This document shows positions 39,253-48,974 of a stretch of 64,000 nucleotides of DNA, piece after piece. The number at the start of each line of letters is the position of its first letter. Within the stretch, counting starts at the first letter, position 1. Origin of the DNA: Lampris incognitus (lineage: Eukaryota; Chordata; Actinopteri; Lampriformes; Lampridae); the NCBI RefSeq assembly GCF_029633865.1, contig NC_079221.1, positions 2,169,937 through 2,233,936 of the forward strand. Direction: 5' to 3'. A program made the position numbers and the translations under genes. The notes under the pieces were generated by a model. It saw only the letters and a list, made by a program, of their open reading frames with translations, had not been told where the DNA came from and did not search any database.

Positions 39253-40077
39253 GACTGTCAGAAGGAGGCAGCCTTGTTTTGTGTGTGTGTGTCTCTGTGT
39301 GTCTCTGTGTGTGTGTCCACATAGGGGAGTAATTCTGTTAAGTTTGATCTCTGCCTTTTGCCCACAATGTCACCATTTATAGAATAAAAGGGGTACTGCC
39401 TTGTCCAGTCCATAAACAATCATGAGCTTATCTCAAGTGATTAGTTTTTGATACTTAAATGAGTTTTTCATACAGTCATAAGTATTCAGTAACTGCTGTA
39501 TTCATTCATTCATTCATTCATTCCCTCCCTCCCCAAACGGCTTATCCCGCTCCCAGGGTCTCGGTGTATTGGCTATTTAAACAAATGGTTTAAAACGTTG
39601 TCGTCCATTGATACACTCAGGTTGTTGGCCAGCTTTCACCCGACCTGCGGTCGGGTGAAAGCTGAAAGCTGTCGGGTGAAACATGAACATGGTAATGGCC
39701 ACCTTGGTCGCTGAAGTAACGATGTGGCGGATTAGGGAAAGTGAGTTTGGCAGACAAATGTCCCGCATATCTTGGATTTGTACGTCATTTGTTGTCCACA
39801 TACTGTTCACCGTCAATATAATTTGGGACTCGGCCACGTGATCTTGTATGTTACCTGGGCGATGCACATTTCTTGCAGTATTCATGTTTTGCCTTCAAAC
39901 ATACATGCTGTCAATAAATGGCCTGCTGCGGGTTTTGAGGTTGGGAATGGTCACTCCTTTACTCTGTCAGTTAGCTCGGGTTTACTGTAGTACAGCAGAG
40001 TTTTCTGGATCCGGGCTTTGGGCCAGCGGTTCAGCAGTGTAGGGCCACTGCAACCCACATTTGTCAAGAGATTCACA
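39253..40077 (+). other. Intergenic, sumo3-fmnl2, first part
   Basis: GT-rich tract near 39280-39315, an antisense family-D SINE scrap at 39511-39565 ((ATTC)n then AAACGGCTTATCCCGCTCCC) and a strong hairpin at 39631-39663. No gene recognised. Confidence 0.65.
39631..39663. repeat. Perfect 15-bp inverted repeat, 3-nt loop
   Basis: AGCTTTCACCCGACC, loop TGC, GGTCGGGTGAAAGCT. A partial third copy (AGCTGTCGGGTGAAA) follows immediately. Confidence 0.95.
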
Positions 40078-40275
40078 GAGGGGTGGCGCAGTGGGTGGTG
40101 CAGTGGCTTCACAGCAAGAAGGTCCTGGGTTCGAGCCCCAGGATAGATCAACCTTGGGGGTCGTCCCGGGTCGTCCTCTGTGTGGAGTCTGCATGTCCTC
40201 CCCGTGTCTGTGTGGGTTTCCTCCGGAGGAAACACATGTAGGTCAGGTGACTCAGCCGCACTAAACGGTCCCTAG

Positions 40276-40323
<48 letters not shown>

Positions 40324-40443
40324 ACCCTGTGATGGCCTGGCTGCCCTGTCCAGGGTGTCTCCCCGCCTGCCGCCCAGTGGCTGCGGGGATGGGCTCCAGC
40401 CTCCCTGAGAGCAGGGGAAGAGGTGAAGATAATGGATGGATGT
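40078..40443 (+). mobile_element. SINE family D, full-length sense copy
   Basis: Head GGGGTGGCGCAGTGGGTGGT, box B-like GGGTTCGAGCCCC, body TGTGTGGAGTCTGCATGTCC, (GT)n tract at 40277-40322, then GGCTCCAGCCTCCCTGAGAG and GATAATGGATGGATG tail. Confidence 0.82.
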
Positions 40444-41830
40444 TCGAGGGGCAATAGATATTCCCCTGAGAGACTACACGAGGAGGAACAGCAACAGGGT
40501 TGTGCTTGCGACGCAGTCTTGACTCTTCTGTGAGCAATACAATGATTGTCCGCTAGAGGGCAACATGGCTCTTTGAAGACATGCTCCTTCCTCCCTCGGT
40601 GTTTGATGCACCTACGACTTGTGAGTTTTAGGCCTCGATGTCCATGTGTCTCAAATTCCTCCAAAGGAGTTGAGGCACTGAAAGCAAAGCACAAAACTGA
40701 AAATGAATTTCTCGCCCCACTGTGGCCTGGCAAGCCAAAAACACTGATTCCTCTGTTGGCCCCCTCGTTCGAGAACAGTGCTTTTGGCTGCCTGGCAGAT
40801 AAATTTAGCAACATCTGTAAAACAGCATCCCTATGTGGCTCCTTGCACAGAGGTTTGATTGTGCCGTTTTTTTATTTTGGCATCTGCTTTGCATTTTATA
40901 TCTCCTCATGGAGCAACGTGAAGCCTCTCCCCCAGCACAGCTGTGGGGTGTCCCAGCCTGAGTTACACTCAGTCACTCGCACCAGTCTCCAAAGCAACAA
41001 CACAAACCTTCCAAGGTCTGTTTTGATGACGACACTTGACCGACCGTGTTATGTCTCCTTGAATTCTTCCCCATTAAAGCACAACTTGGTTGCCGAGTTG
41101 AAAAATGTGCAGATTCTGGTCCTTTGTGTACTCTTTTGAGTCTTGAGTGTTAACCTTGCAAAGGACCTTGTGCACTTCTCCCACCTCAAACCCCACCCTG
41201 CAAGCCCAGCCCAAGCCCCTTTGGGGCCCTAAACAGAATTTGATCCCCCTGGTTTCCCAGTACCACTTTGTTTCTCATGTGACTGCACGTGGCTGCGGGA
41301 CCCTAAGCAGCGGCTTAGTTTGCTTATGGATTGGGCCGGTCCTGCCTTCACTCTATTACAAATCAGCTTCAGAGGCACACCCACTGAGCCACACAGTCAT
41401 GACGTCACCATCATCTCACCCCTGTTTCAGCAGCATGCCCATGCTCCCTTCTCTTTCTGCGGCGTGTCGTCATCAACAGCTGGGTCAGGGTGGCTCCGAG
41501 CCGGTCTACGGACCCAGTTGTTCTCCTCTACCGCTAACGGACAGTCGTATGTGCACCCATTGTTGTGCTGCCTCACATGTTTGCTAATGTCGGCCATGAC
41601 TGACTATAAGAAGAGGTGATAGGTGGATTATCCGGACCGGCGGGGTGCTTCCTGTGGCCTATACCCCGCCACTGACAGGGGAAGGGGGGGATGGCTGCTT
41701 CCGCTCTACAAAGGGAGGCTTGGTAGTTTCCGTTGACGTGAGAGACGTCAACACTCTGCCATGGTTCTCCTGCTCAGAACAGGTGGCCCTCCTTCCAAGA
41801 CGCCCTGCCATTTCTCTGAGCCGGCCCACG

Positions 41831-41864
<34 letters not shown>

Positions 41865-42079
41865 AGATAACATTAACCTTATCGAAAAAAAGCTAATCTT
41901 TTAACGGGTAAACATTGTCTTGTTTATACTTGTTTGAGTGAACAAAAGGAAATTAACTCATTAAAATCGGATTTAAAACAGGTGTAAAATCCGGGAGTGT
42001 AACAGAACAGACTTGCATGTCAGTATTGCAGATAAGGCAAGTAAGGATGTTCAAACAGGGGGCTGACACGAGACATGTG

Positions 42080-42080
<1 letters not shown>
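40444..42080 (+). other. Intergenic, no gene recognised
   Basis: Two adjacent + frames (40546-41139 and 41147-41587) are open for 197 and 146 codons but show no domain, no splice-supported extension and ordinary base composition. A (CTG)11 tract lies at 41834-41866. I see nothing that supports a gene. Confidence 0.6.
41834..41866 (+). repeat. (CTG)n trinucleotide repeat
   Basis: Eleven CTG units, ending in CTAG. Confidence 0.97.

Positions 42081-42138
<58 letters not shown>
42081..42138 (+). repeat. (GT)n microsatellite
   Basis: About 28 uninterrupted GT units in intergenic DNA. Confidence 0.97.
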
Positions 42139-42139
<1 letters not shown>

Positions 42140-42140
<1 letters not shown>

Positions 42141-43000
42141 GATGAGGGGTGTCTGAACACCAGGCAGTATGTAGTTGCCCAGCACCAGACCACAGGGCTA
42201 TAGACAGCCTAGTTAAAAGGGACGGGTCTTCTTTTTGAAAAAGTCGACCTTTGTATTTCCAGCGTCGGATAAATTAGGCAGCCGGCCTTTGACCCAGCAT
42301 GGCTACGGGTACACAACTGTACCCTAAAGTACACAAACACTCGCAGCTTAGTGGAAGGATCCTCACATAAAGGACATGTCAGTCTTCAGGACATCATGTG
42401 CAAGTGAACAGTTGGGCCCCGAGCTGAGCCGAGCCGAGCCGAGCCGAGCCGAGCCGAGCCGAGCCGAGCCGACTACTGCTGCTGGTGCCACTCCACACAC
42501 ATGTTGGTTGGAGTTTTTGGAGCTTCATTTTGGGGGCTAGCTTTAACAACCCCCTCCCACCGACACCCATGACTGTGTCAGCGGCACTGTGAATCCCTGG
42601 TCGGCTGTGTGTGTGAGGATGACCTCTGGCTGGACATGCGCTCTGGGGTCGAGTGGGTCCTGCGGAGCATCTGCAGAACCGCTGGATGCGCTCCAGTGTG
42701 GCGCTTGCTGACGTCATGCTCAGGGTGAGTAATGGACTTGTGAGCAGGGCTCCACCCTGGTGGGCTCGGCCCAACAGGGCTCCACCCTGGTGGGCTCGGC
42801 CCAACATGACGAAGATGTGGGAAGTTAAAAAGAACAACAGCTGCTTGTCAGTGAACCAAGTTCATCTCCACATAGTTGTTGCGCAAAGTGCGTCTGTTTG
42901 TTTGTTTGTTGTTGTTGTTGTACTTGTTGTTGTTGACTTGGCCTTGGCACTTGCAGAGCGAGGCGCTGTAGCGTGTCACGTGCCCTCGGGGGTTTTTGCC
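42140..43000 (+). other. Intergenic, upstream of fmnl2
   Basis: Apart from the (GAGCC)n repeat and a 33-bp direct duplication at 42748-42806 (GGGCTCCACCCTGGTGGGCT CGGCCCAACA twice) no feature is visible. GC content rises toward 43000. Confidence 0.6.
42418..42472 (+). repeat. (GAGCC)n pentanucleotide repeat
   Basis: About nine GAGCC units after GAGCTGAGC. Gives a spurious LGSARLGSARLGS frame on the other strand. Confidence 0.95.
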
Positions 43001-43136
43001 TCGCGCTGACGGACGGCTCGCCTTATTCTTCCTCCCATGGACTCGAAGTACCACAATGCAACACGCGGCGCATCACATGGCAGCGCCTCCTGTAGCCACG
43101 GCTCTCGGCACGCCCCAGTAGGAGGCTCGTCGGTGG

Positions 43137-43172
<36 letters not shown>

Positions 43173-43716
43173 GCTGCGAGAGGAGTGTGCGGAGCCGCTC
43201 CTCTAACTAGCTGGTCAGCGCTGCGGGAGTAACCAGCCTCCGCTGCTGGAGGTGGAGGTGGAGAACTTGAATCATGCACCTCGTCATCACTACGAACTGG
43301 GAGTGGAGCCGAAATTGTGCAAGACGCGGATAGCAGCAGGACCCCCGGAACCAGCAGGACCCCCGGAACCAGCACGAGTTTGGGTTGCCTGCACGGCGTG
43401 CGTGTGCGCGCGTGTGTGTTTTCTTCTTCTTCTTTTTCTTTTTCTTCTTCTTCTTCTTCTTCTTCTTTGCGCTGCATCAAGTTTCCGAGCGGTGGACATG
43501 CTCGACGAGGCGCCGCTGCTCGGGACCCGTGGCGCCGCCTCACATGTGCTCCGTGCTGACGCGGTCCGGAGCGGCTAGAGACGGGACGGGGACCCGCTTG
43601 CTGAGCGAGCCGACGACACGCGAGGAGGGGTTTCCTGTTCTGCCGCCGCGCTTCGTGTTTCGGTGTTAGGGGGCAGCAGCAGAGTTTCCCCCGGGCGCTG
43701 CGGGACCAGCGGGGCC
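43001..43716 (+). promoter_or_regulatory. fmnl2: fmnl2 promoter / 5' UTR region (CpG-rich)
   Basis: CpG-rich with a (GA)n tract (43139-43169) and a (CTT)n tract (43421-43467). The transcription start cannot be fixed. If the leader starts before 43270, it contains upstream ATGs at 43274 (19-codon frame) and 43498 (26-codon frame to 43578), both ending before the main ATG. Confidence 0.55.
43498..43578 (+). other. Candidate upstream ORF in fmnl2 leader
   Basis: ATG in a purine -3 context (GTGGACATGC), 26 residues MLDEAPLLGTRGAASHVLRA DAVRSG, stop TAG 139 nt before the fmnl2 ATG. The function of such an ORF would be translational; no peptide role is implied. Confidence 0.35.
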
Positions 43717-43830
43717 ATGGGGAACGCGGGCAGTATGGACCAGCACCCCGACCTCCGGGCGCACAGCATGCCCCTGAAGCTGCCCATGCCGGAGCCAGCC
43801 GAACTGGAGGAGAGATTTGCGGTCGTCTTG
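43717..43830 (+). CDS. fmnl2: Formin-like protein 2, first coding exon (5' end only)
   Basis: FMNL2 is a diaphanous-related formin that nucleates and elongates actin at lamellipodia and filopodia under Rho-family GTPases. The 38 residues [20 protein letters not shown] then [18 protein letters not shown] match the vertebrate FMNL2 start (MGNAGSMD..., [18 protein letters not shown]), which separates it from FMNL1 and FMNL3. Gly2 in MGNAGS is the N-myristoylation site that anchors the protein to membranes. Kozak context GGGGCCATGG is strong. Donor GTCTTG|GTAGGT, phase 0. The next exon (expected to continue with a MNLPPDKARLL-like segment) was looked for up to 64000 and not found, so intron 1 exceeds 20 kb. 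Confidence 0.93.
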
Positions 43831-44411
43831 GTAGGTGTACATCAAAACAATCAACACCCCTCACCCCTCCCCAAACTGGTGGTGGTTCCCCTGGTTTCTG
43901 CTGCTCTTTGTTCCCCCGTGTCCCCCCGTGGTCCCCCCGTGTCCCCCCGTGCCTCGTCTCGGGCAGGGACAGCTGTGTGTAGGCTGGACCTCTGTCCAAC
44001 AGGTCTGCTCTTTTGTTGTTCCTCAGCGGCACATTCGCCACTTGTGTGTTGGGGGGGGTCCGGGGGGGTCCACATTTTGGTTTGCATCGGTTGATGGATG
44101 TCATCATCATCATCATCATCATCATCAACAACATGCGATTCTTGTTCTTTTTTTTCTTTTTCTTTTTAATCTTTTGGGTCTCCAAAGTAGTGACAAAGTT
44201 GCATGCGGGGCCCTGCCCAAACGGAGGCTTGCTAACAGGTCCGCCAGCCCCCTTCCTGCGCAGGCTGCCTGGCCACAAGTCACCGCCGTGGCGTGGAGGC
44301 CTCGCCGGCCTGGGGACGGACGCCGAATCTCGTTTGACTTCACTGGAAAACACGTCGAGTTCAGCACGAGGATGCTGCAGTGTTTCCACGGGAGCTCGTG
44401 TGTATAGGTTA

Positions 44412-47280
44412 TAGGCCTCAACACACACACACACACTTGTCTGCCTGCCTCAACACACACACACTTGACTTTCTGCCTCAACACACACACACTTGTCTTC
44501 CTGCCTCAACACACACTTGTCTGCCTGCTTCAACACACACTTGTCTGCCTGCTTCAACACACACTTGTCTACCTGCCTCAACACCCACACTTGTCTGCCT
44601 GCCTCCACACCCCCACACTTGTCTGCCTGCCTCAACACACACTTGTCTGCCTGCCTCAACACACACTTGTCTGCCTGCCTCAACACACAATTGTCTGCCT
44701 GCCTCAACACACACTTGTCTGCCTGCCTCCACACCCCCACACTTGTCTGCCTGCCTCAACACACACTTGTCTGCCTGCCTCAACACACACTTGTCTGCCT
44801 GCCTCAACACACAATTGTCTGCCTGCCTCAACACACACTTGTCTGCCTGCCTCAACACACACTTGTCTGCCTGCTTCAACACACACTTGTCTGCCTGCCT
44901 CAACACACAATTGTCTGCCTGCCTCAACACACACTTGTCTGCCTGCCTCAACACACACTTGTCTGCCTGCTTCAACACACACTTGTCTGCCTGCTTCAAC
45001 ACACACTTGTCTGCCTGCCTCAACACACACTTGTCTTCCTGCCTCAACACACACTTGTCTTCCTGCTTCAACACACACTTGTCTGCCTGCTTCAACACAC
45101 ACTTGTCTACCTGCCTCAACACCCACACTTGTCTGCCTGCCTCAACACCCCCACACTTGTCTGCCTGCTTCAACACCCACACTTGTCTACCTGCCTCAAC
45201 ACACACTTGTCTGCCTGCCTCAACACACACACACTTGTCTGCCTGCCTCAACACCCACACTTGTCTACCTGCCTCAACTCACACTTGTCTGCCTGCCTCA
45301 ACACCCACACTTGTCTGCCTGCCTCAACACACACTTGTCTGCCTGCCTCAACACACACTTGTCTTCCTGCCTCAACACACACTTGTCTACCTGCCTCAAC
45401 ACCCACACTTGTCTGCCTGCCTCAACACACACTTGTCTGCCTGCCTCAACACCCCCACACTTGTCCTCCTGCCTCAACACACACTTGTCTGCCTGCCTCA
45501 ACACACACTTGTCTGCCTGCCTCAACACCCACACTTGTCTGCCTGCCTCAACACACACTTGTCTGCCTGCCTCAACACCCCCACACTTGTCCTCCTGCCT
45601 CAACACACACTTGTCTGCCTGCGCCCAACACACACTTGTCTGCCTGCCTCAACACACACTTGTCTGCCTGCCTCAACACCCACACTTGTCTGCCTGCCTC
45701 AACACACACTTGTCTGCCTGCCTCAACACACACTTGTCTGCCTGCCTCAACACCCACACTTGTCTGCCTGCCTCAACACACACTTGTCTGCCTGCCTCAA
45801 CACACACTTGTCCTCCTGCCTCAACACCCCCACACTTGTCCTCCTGCCTCAACACACACTTGTCTGCCTGCCTCAACACCCACACTTGTCTGCCTGCCTC
45901 AACACCCACACTTGTCTGCCTGCCTCAACACACACTTGTCCTCCTGCCTCAACACCCCCACACTTGTCCTCCTGCCTCAACACACACTTGTCTGCCTGCC
46001 TCAACACCCACACTTGTCTGCCTGCCTCAACACACACTTGTCTTCCTGCCTCAACACACATTTGTCTACCTGCCTCAACACCCACACTTGTCTACCTGCC
46101 TCAACACCCACACTTGTCTGCCTGCCTCAACACACACTTGTCTGCCTGCCTCAACACACACTTGTCTGCCTGCCTCAACACCCCCACACTTGTCTGCCTG
46201 CCTCAACACCCCCACACTTGTCTGCCTGCCTCAACACCCACACTTGTCTGCCTGCGCCCAACACACACTTGTCTGCCTGCGCCCAACACACACTTGTCTG
46301 CCTGCCTCAACACCCACACTTGTCTGCCTGCCTCAACACACACTTGTCTGCCTGCCTCAACACCCACACTTGTCTGCCTGCCTCAACACACACTTGTCTG
46401 CCTGCCTCAACACCCCCACACTTGTCCTCCTGCCTCAACACACACTTGTCTGCCTGCGCCCAACACACACTTGTCTGCCTGCCTCAACACACACTTGTCT
46501 GCCTGCCTCAACACCCACACTTGTCTGCCTGCCTCAACACACACTTGTCTGCCTGCCTCAACACACACTTGTCTGCCTGCCTCAACACCCACACTTGTCT
46601 GCCTGCCTCAACACACACTTGTCTGCCTGCCTCAACACACACTTGTCCTCCTGCCTCAACACCCCCACACTTGTCCTCCTGCCTCAACACACACTTGTCT
46701 GCCTGCCTCAACACCCACACTTGTCTGCCTGCCTCAACACCCACACTTGTCTGCCTGCCTCAACACACACTTGTCCTCCTGCCTCAACACCCCCACACTT
46801 GTCCTCCTGCCTCAACACACACTTGTCTGCCTGCCTCAACACCCACACTTGTCTGCCTGCCTCAACACACACTTGTCTTCCTGCCTCAACACACATTTGT
46901 CTACCTGCCTCAACACCCACACTTGTCTACCTGCCTCAACACCCACACTTGTCTGCCTGCCTCAACACACACTTGTCTGCCTGCCTCAACACACACTTGT
47001 CTGCCTGCCTCAACACCCCCACACTTGTCTGCCTGCCTCAACACCCCCACACTTGTCTGCCTGCCTCAACACCCACACTTGTCTGCCTGCGCCCAACACA
47101 CACTTGTCTGCCTGCGCCCAACACACACTTGTCTGCCTGCCTCAACACCCACACTTGTCTGCCTGCCTCAACACACACTTGTCTGCCTGCCTCAACACCC
47201 ACACTTGTCTGCCTGCCTCAACACACACTTGTCTGCCTGCGCCCAACACACACTTGCCTGCCTCAACACACTTGTCTACC
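44412..47280 (+). repeat. 24-bp minisatellite, 2.9 kb, with 835-bp higher-order duplication
   Basis: Unit CTTGTCTGCCTGCCTCAACA CACA with variants (CTTCCT, CTCCT, CTACCT; CACCC, CACCCCC; GCGCCC for GCCTC). Lengths of 24, 26 and 28 keep several frames open for over 900 codons (spurious His/Thr/Cys/Leu/Pro-rich proteins). 45481-46315 and 46316-47150 are tandem copies offset by 835 bp, with no difference found by eye. Confidence 0.97.
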
Positions 47281-48649
47281 TGCCTGATCTGTAAACTTCA
47301 GACGTGGCTGCCTGAGTCCTCACAATGAAACCTGTGAGTCATTGAGTTGATTCTGTCCCATTTATTGTTTAAACTTTAATGCTGGCTCACTGATGACGCT
47401 TTAACTGCTAAGGATTTCTGATGAACTTCCTTTCAGTGGCAACAACTTTGGACAACTTGAAATATAAAGTTGAGCATGTCAGATGTTTCTGTAGGTCTGC
47501 CACATCCAGCGCTGCTGGCTGCTCAGGTGGGTGTCGTGCTTGGGTTTGTTGTAAAGTGAAAACTTGTAACGGTGAGTCACAGTGAGCAGAAAATGGCTGA
47601 TGCTGAAACTGGGTGTTGACTGGAGTGGACAACATCTCTAACACTGACCAAGTTAAAACTGTTTGCACACAACCAAAGGAAGTGTAATTCGTGCACTCCT
47701 TGACTGGGGAAAATGAACAAACAACAGATTTCTCCATCATTAATGACAAATGACAATGCCTTGCTCATCAGAGGGGTGTCCAGTGCTGTACACTCTCTGG
47801 TCACTGAATAAGGACCTATGGCCCAGCAGTGTTGACAGTAATGGTGAACATTTACGAGGTGGCAAAAATGTGGGTCAAATGTGATCGTCGCCTGGCCCGG
47901 TGCTCCAGTAAACATTAAGCAGCTCAGAAGGAGGACTCGGCAACACCTGAGGTGTCTAGCTGCACGACTGTAAGCCTTTCTGGTGGAAAGAAGTAGGGTG
48001 TAATTTCTCGTCTTGTGCAGTCTGGCACAGAGCTGACCTTGTTTACTATGAGGTGCAGTGGTGCAAACCTTTGAGCCTGTTGGCTTATGACAAAAAAATG
48101 ATCAAGTGTTTTTAAGGGAGTCAGATGTGTATTGCCGCAAGTGATAAATCCCATTCTGTGCCTGAGGCAGCAGACTGTGGCGTGTGTGTGTGTGTGTGTG
48201 TGGGGAGGTTTACTACGTCTGCCTATAGAGTCACCTGTTTCCTATGGTGTGTGACGATCGCCTCTGGAACCTGGTTTCACAATCTCCCCAGCAATAAATT
48301 CAACGGATTGCAATGAGAACGGATAAGTTGTTGGCAAAGGGTGTATGGAACTCTTCCAGATTACATTTGTAAAATGTTTCACCTGTCAGGTTCAATGGGT
48401 CCAGTTCAATGGGAAACGATGAGTTGAGTTAGTGGATTAGCCATTGGAGTGATTTTCCACATAAAGTGTCAAAAAAAAACTCCCTCACAATCTCCCTCCT
48501 AGGGATGCACCAATGTATTGGCCAATAATTGGTGTTGGGCGATTAAAAATAAGGATTTGCACAACTGACCATTGGCCAAGCGTTTCAAAACAACCAATTG
48601 TTATCTCCAATTATGTCCTGTCAATCAAAAGGGGGACAAATAGGAATGG
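47281..48649 (+). other. fmnl2 intron 1, unique DNA
   Basis: Short (GT)n at 48181-48201. Antisense frames at 47408-47915 have no recognisable domain. Nothing else seen. Confidence 0.6.
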
Positions 48650-48970
48650 GCTGCATGGTGGCCCAGCGGTTAGCACTGTTGTCTCACAGCAAGAAGGTCC
48701 TGGTTTTGAACCCCAGGCCATCCCAGGTCCTTTCTGTGTGGAGTTTGCATGTTCTCCGTGTCTGTGTGGGTTTCCTCCGGGTGCTCCGGTTTCCTCCACC
48801 ATCAAAAAGACATGCATGTTAGGGTTGATACTCCTGTGTGTGCCCCTGAGCAAGGCAATGGAAAGAAGAACTGGAGGTGGTCCTGGGTGCTGCAGCGGCC
48901 CACTGCTCCTGTACAATAGGATGGGTTAATGCAGACATTGTAACCTGTACAATGACAGAATAAAGTGGCT
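48650..48970 (+). mobile_element. tRNA-headed SINE related to family D, with different 3' end
   Basis: Head GGGCTGCATGGTGGCCCAGC GGTTAGCA (box A-like), CACAGCAAGAAGGTCCTGG, then GGAGTTTGCATGTTCTCCGT as in family D; the 3' end instead reads CCCCTGAGCAAGGCAATGG, GGATGGGTTAATGCAGACAT and ATGACAGAATAAAGTGGCTT followed by (TTC)n. It shares the head with family D but has a different tail. Confidence 0.75.
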
Positions 48971-48974
48971 TTCT

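Noticed and set aside
40546-41587. Two tandem + frames of 197 and 146 codons
   Set aside because: No recognisable domain, no splice sites in phase and no similarity recalled; left as intergenic DNA.
43073-44434. 453-codon antisense frame over fmnl2 exon 1
   Set aside because: High-GC DNA opposite a real exon, with E/K runs from (CTT)n; no domains or splice signals.
44412-47280. CRISPR-like repeat array
   Set aside because: No unique spacers between repeats, eukaryotic intronic context; a minisatellite.
44380-47328. Open frames of more than 900 codons on the + strand (Thr/His/Cys/Leu/Pro-rich)
   Set aside because: Produced by a 24-bp minisatellite with no stops; three frames are open at once and there is no splice or promoter context.
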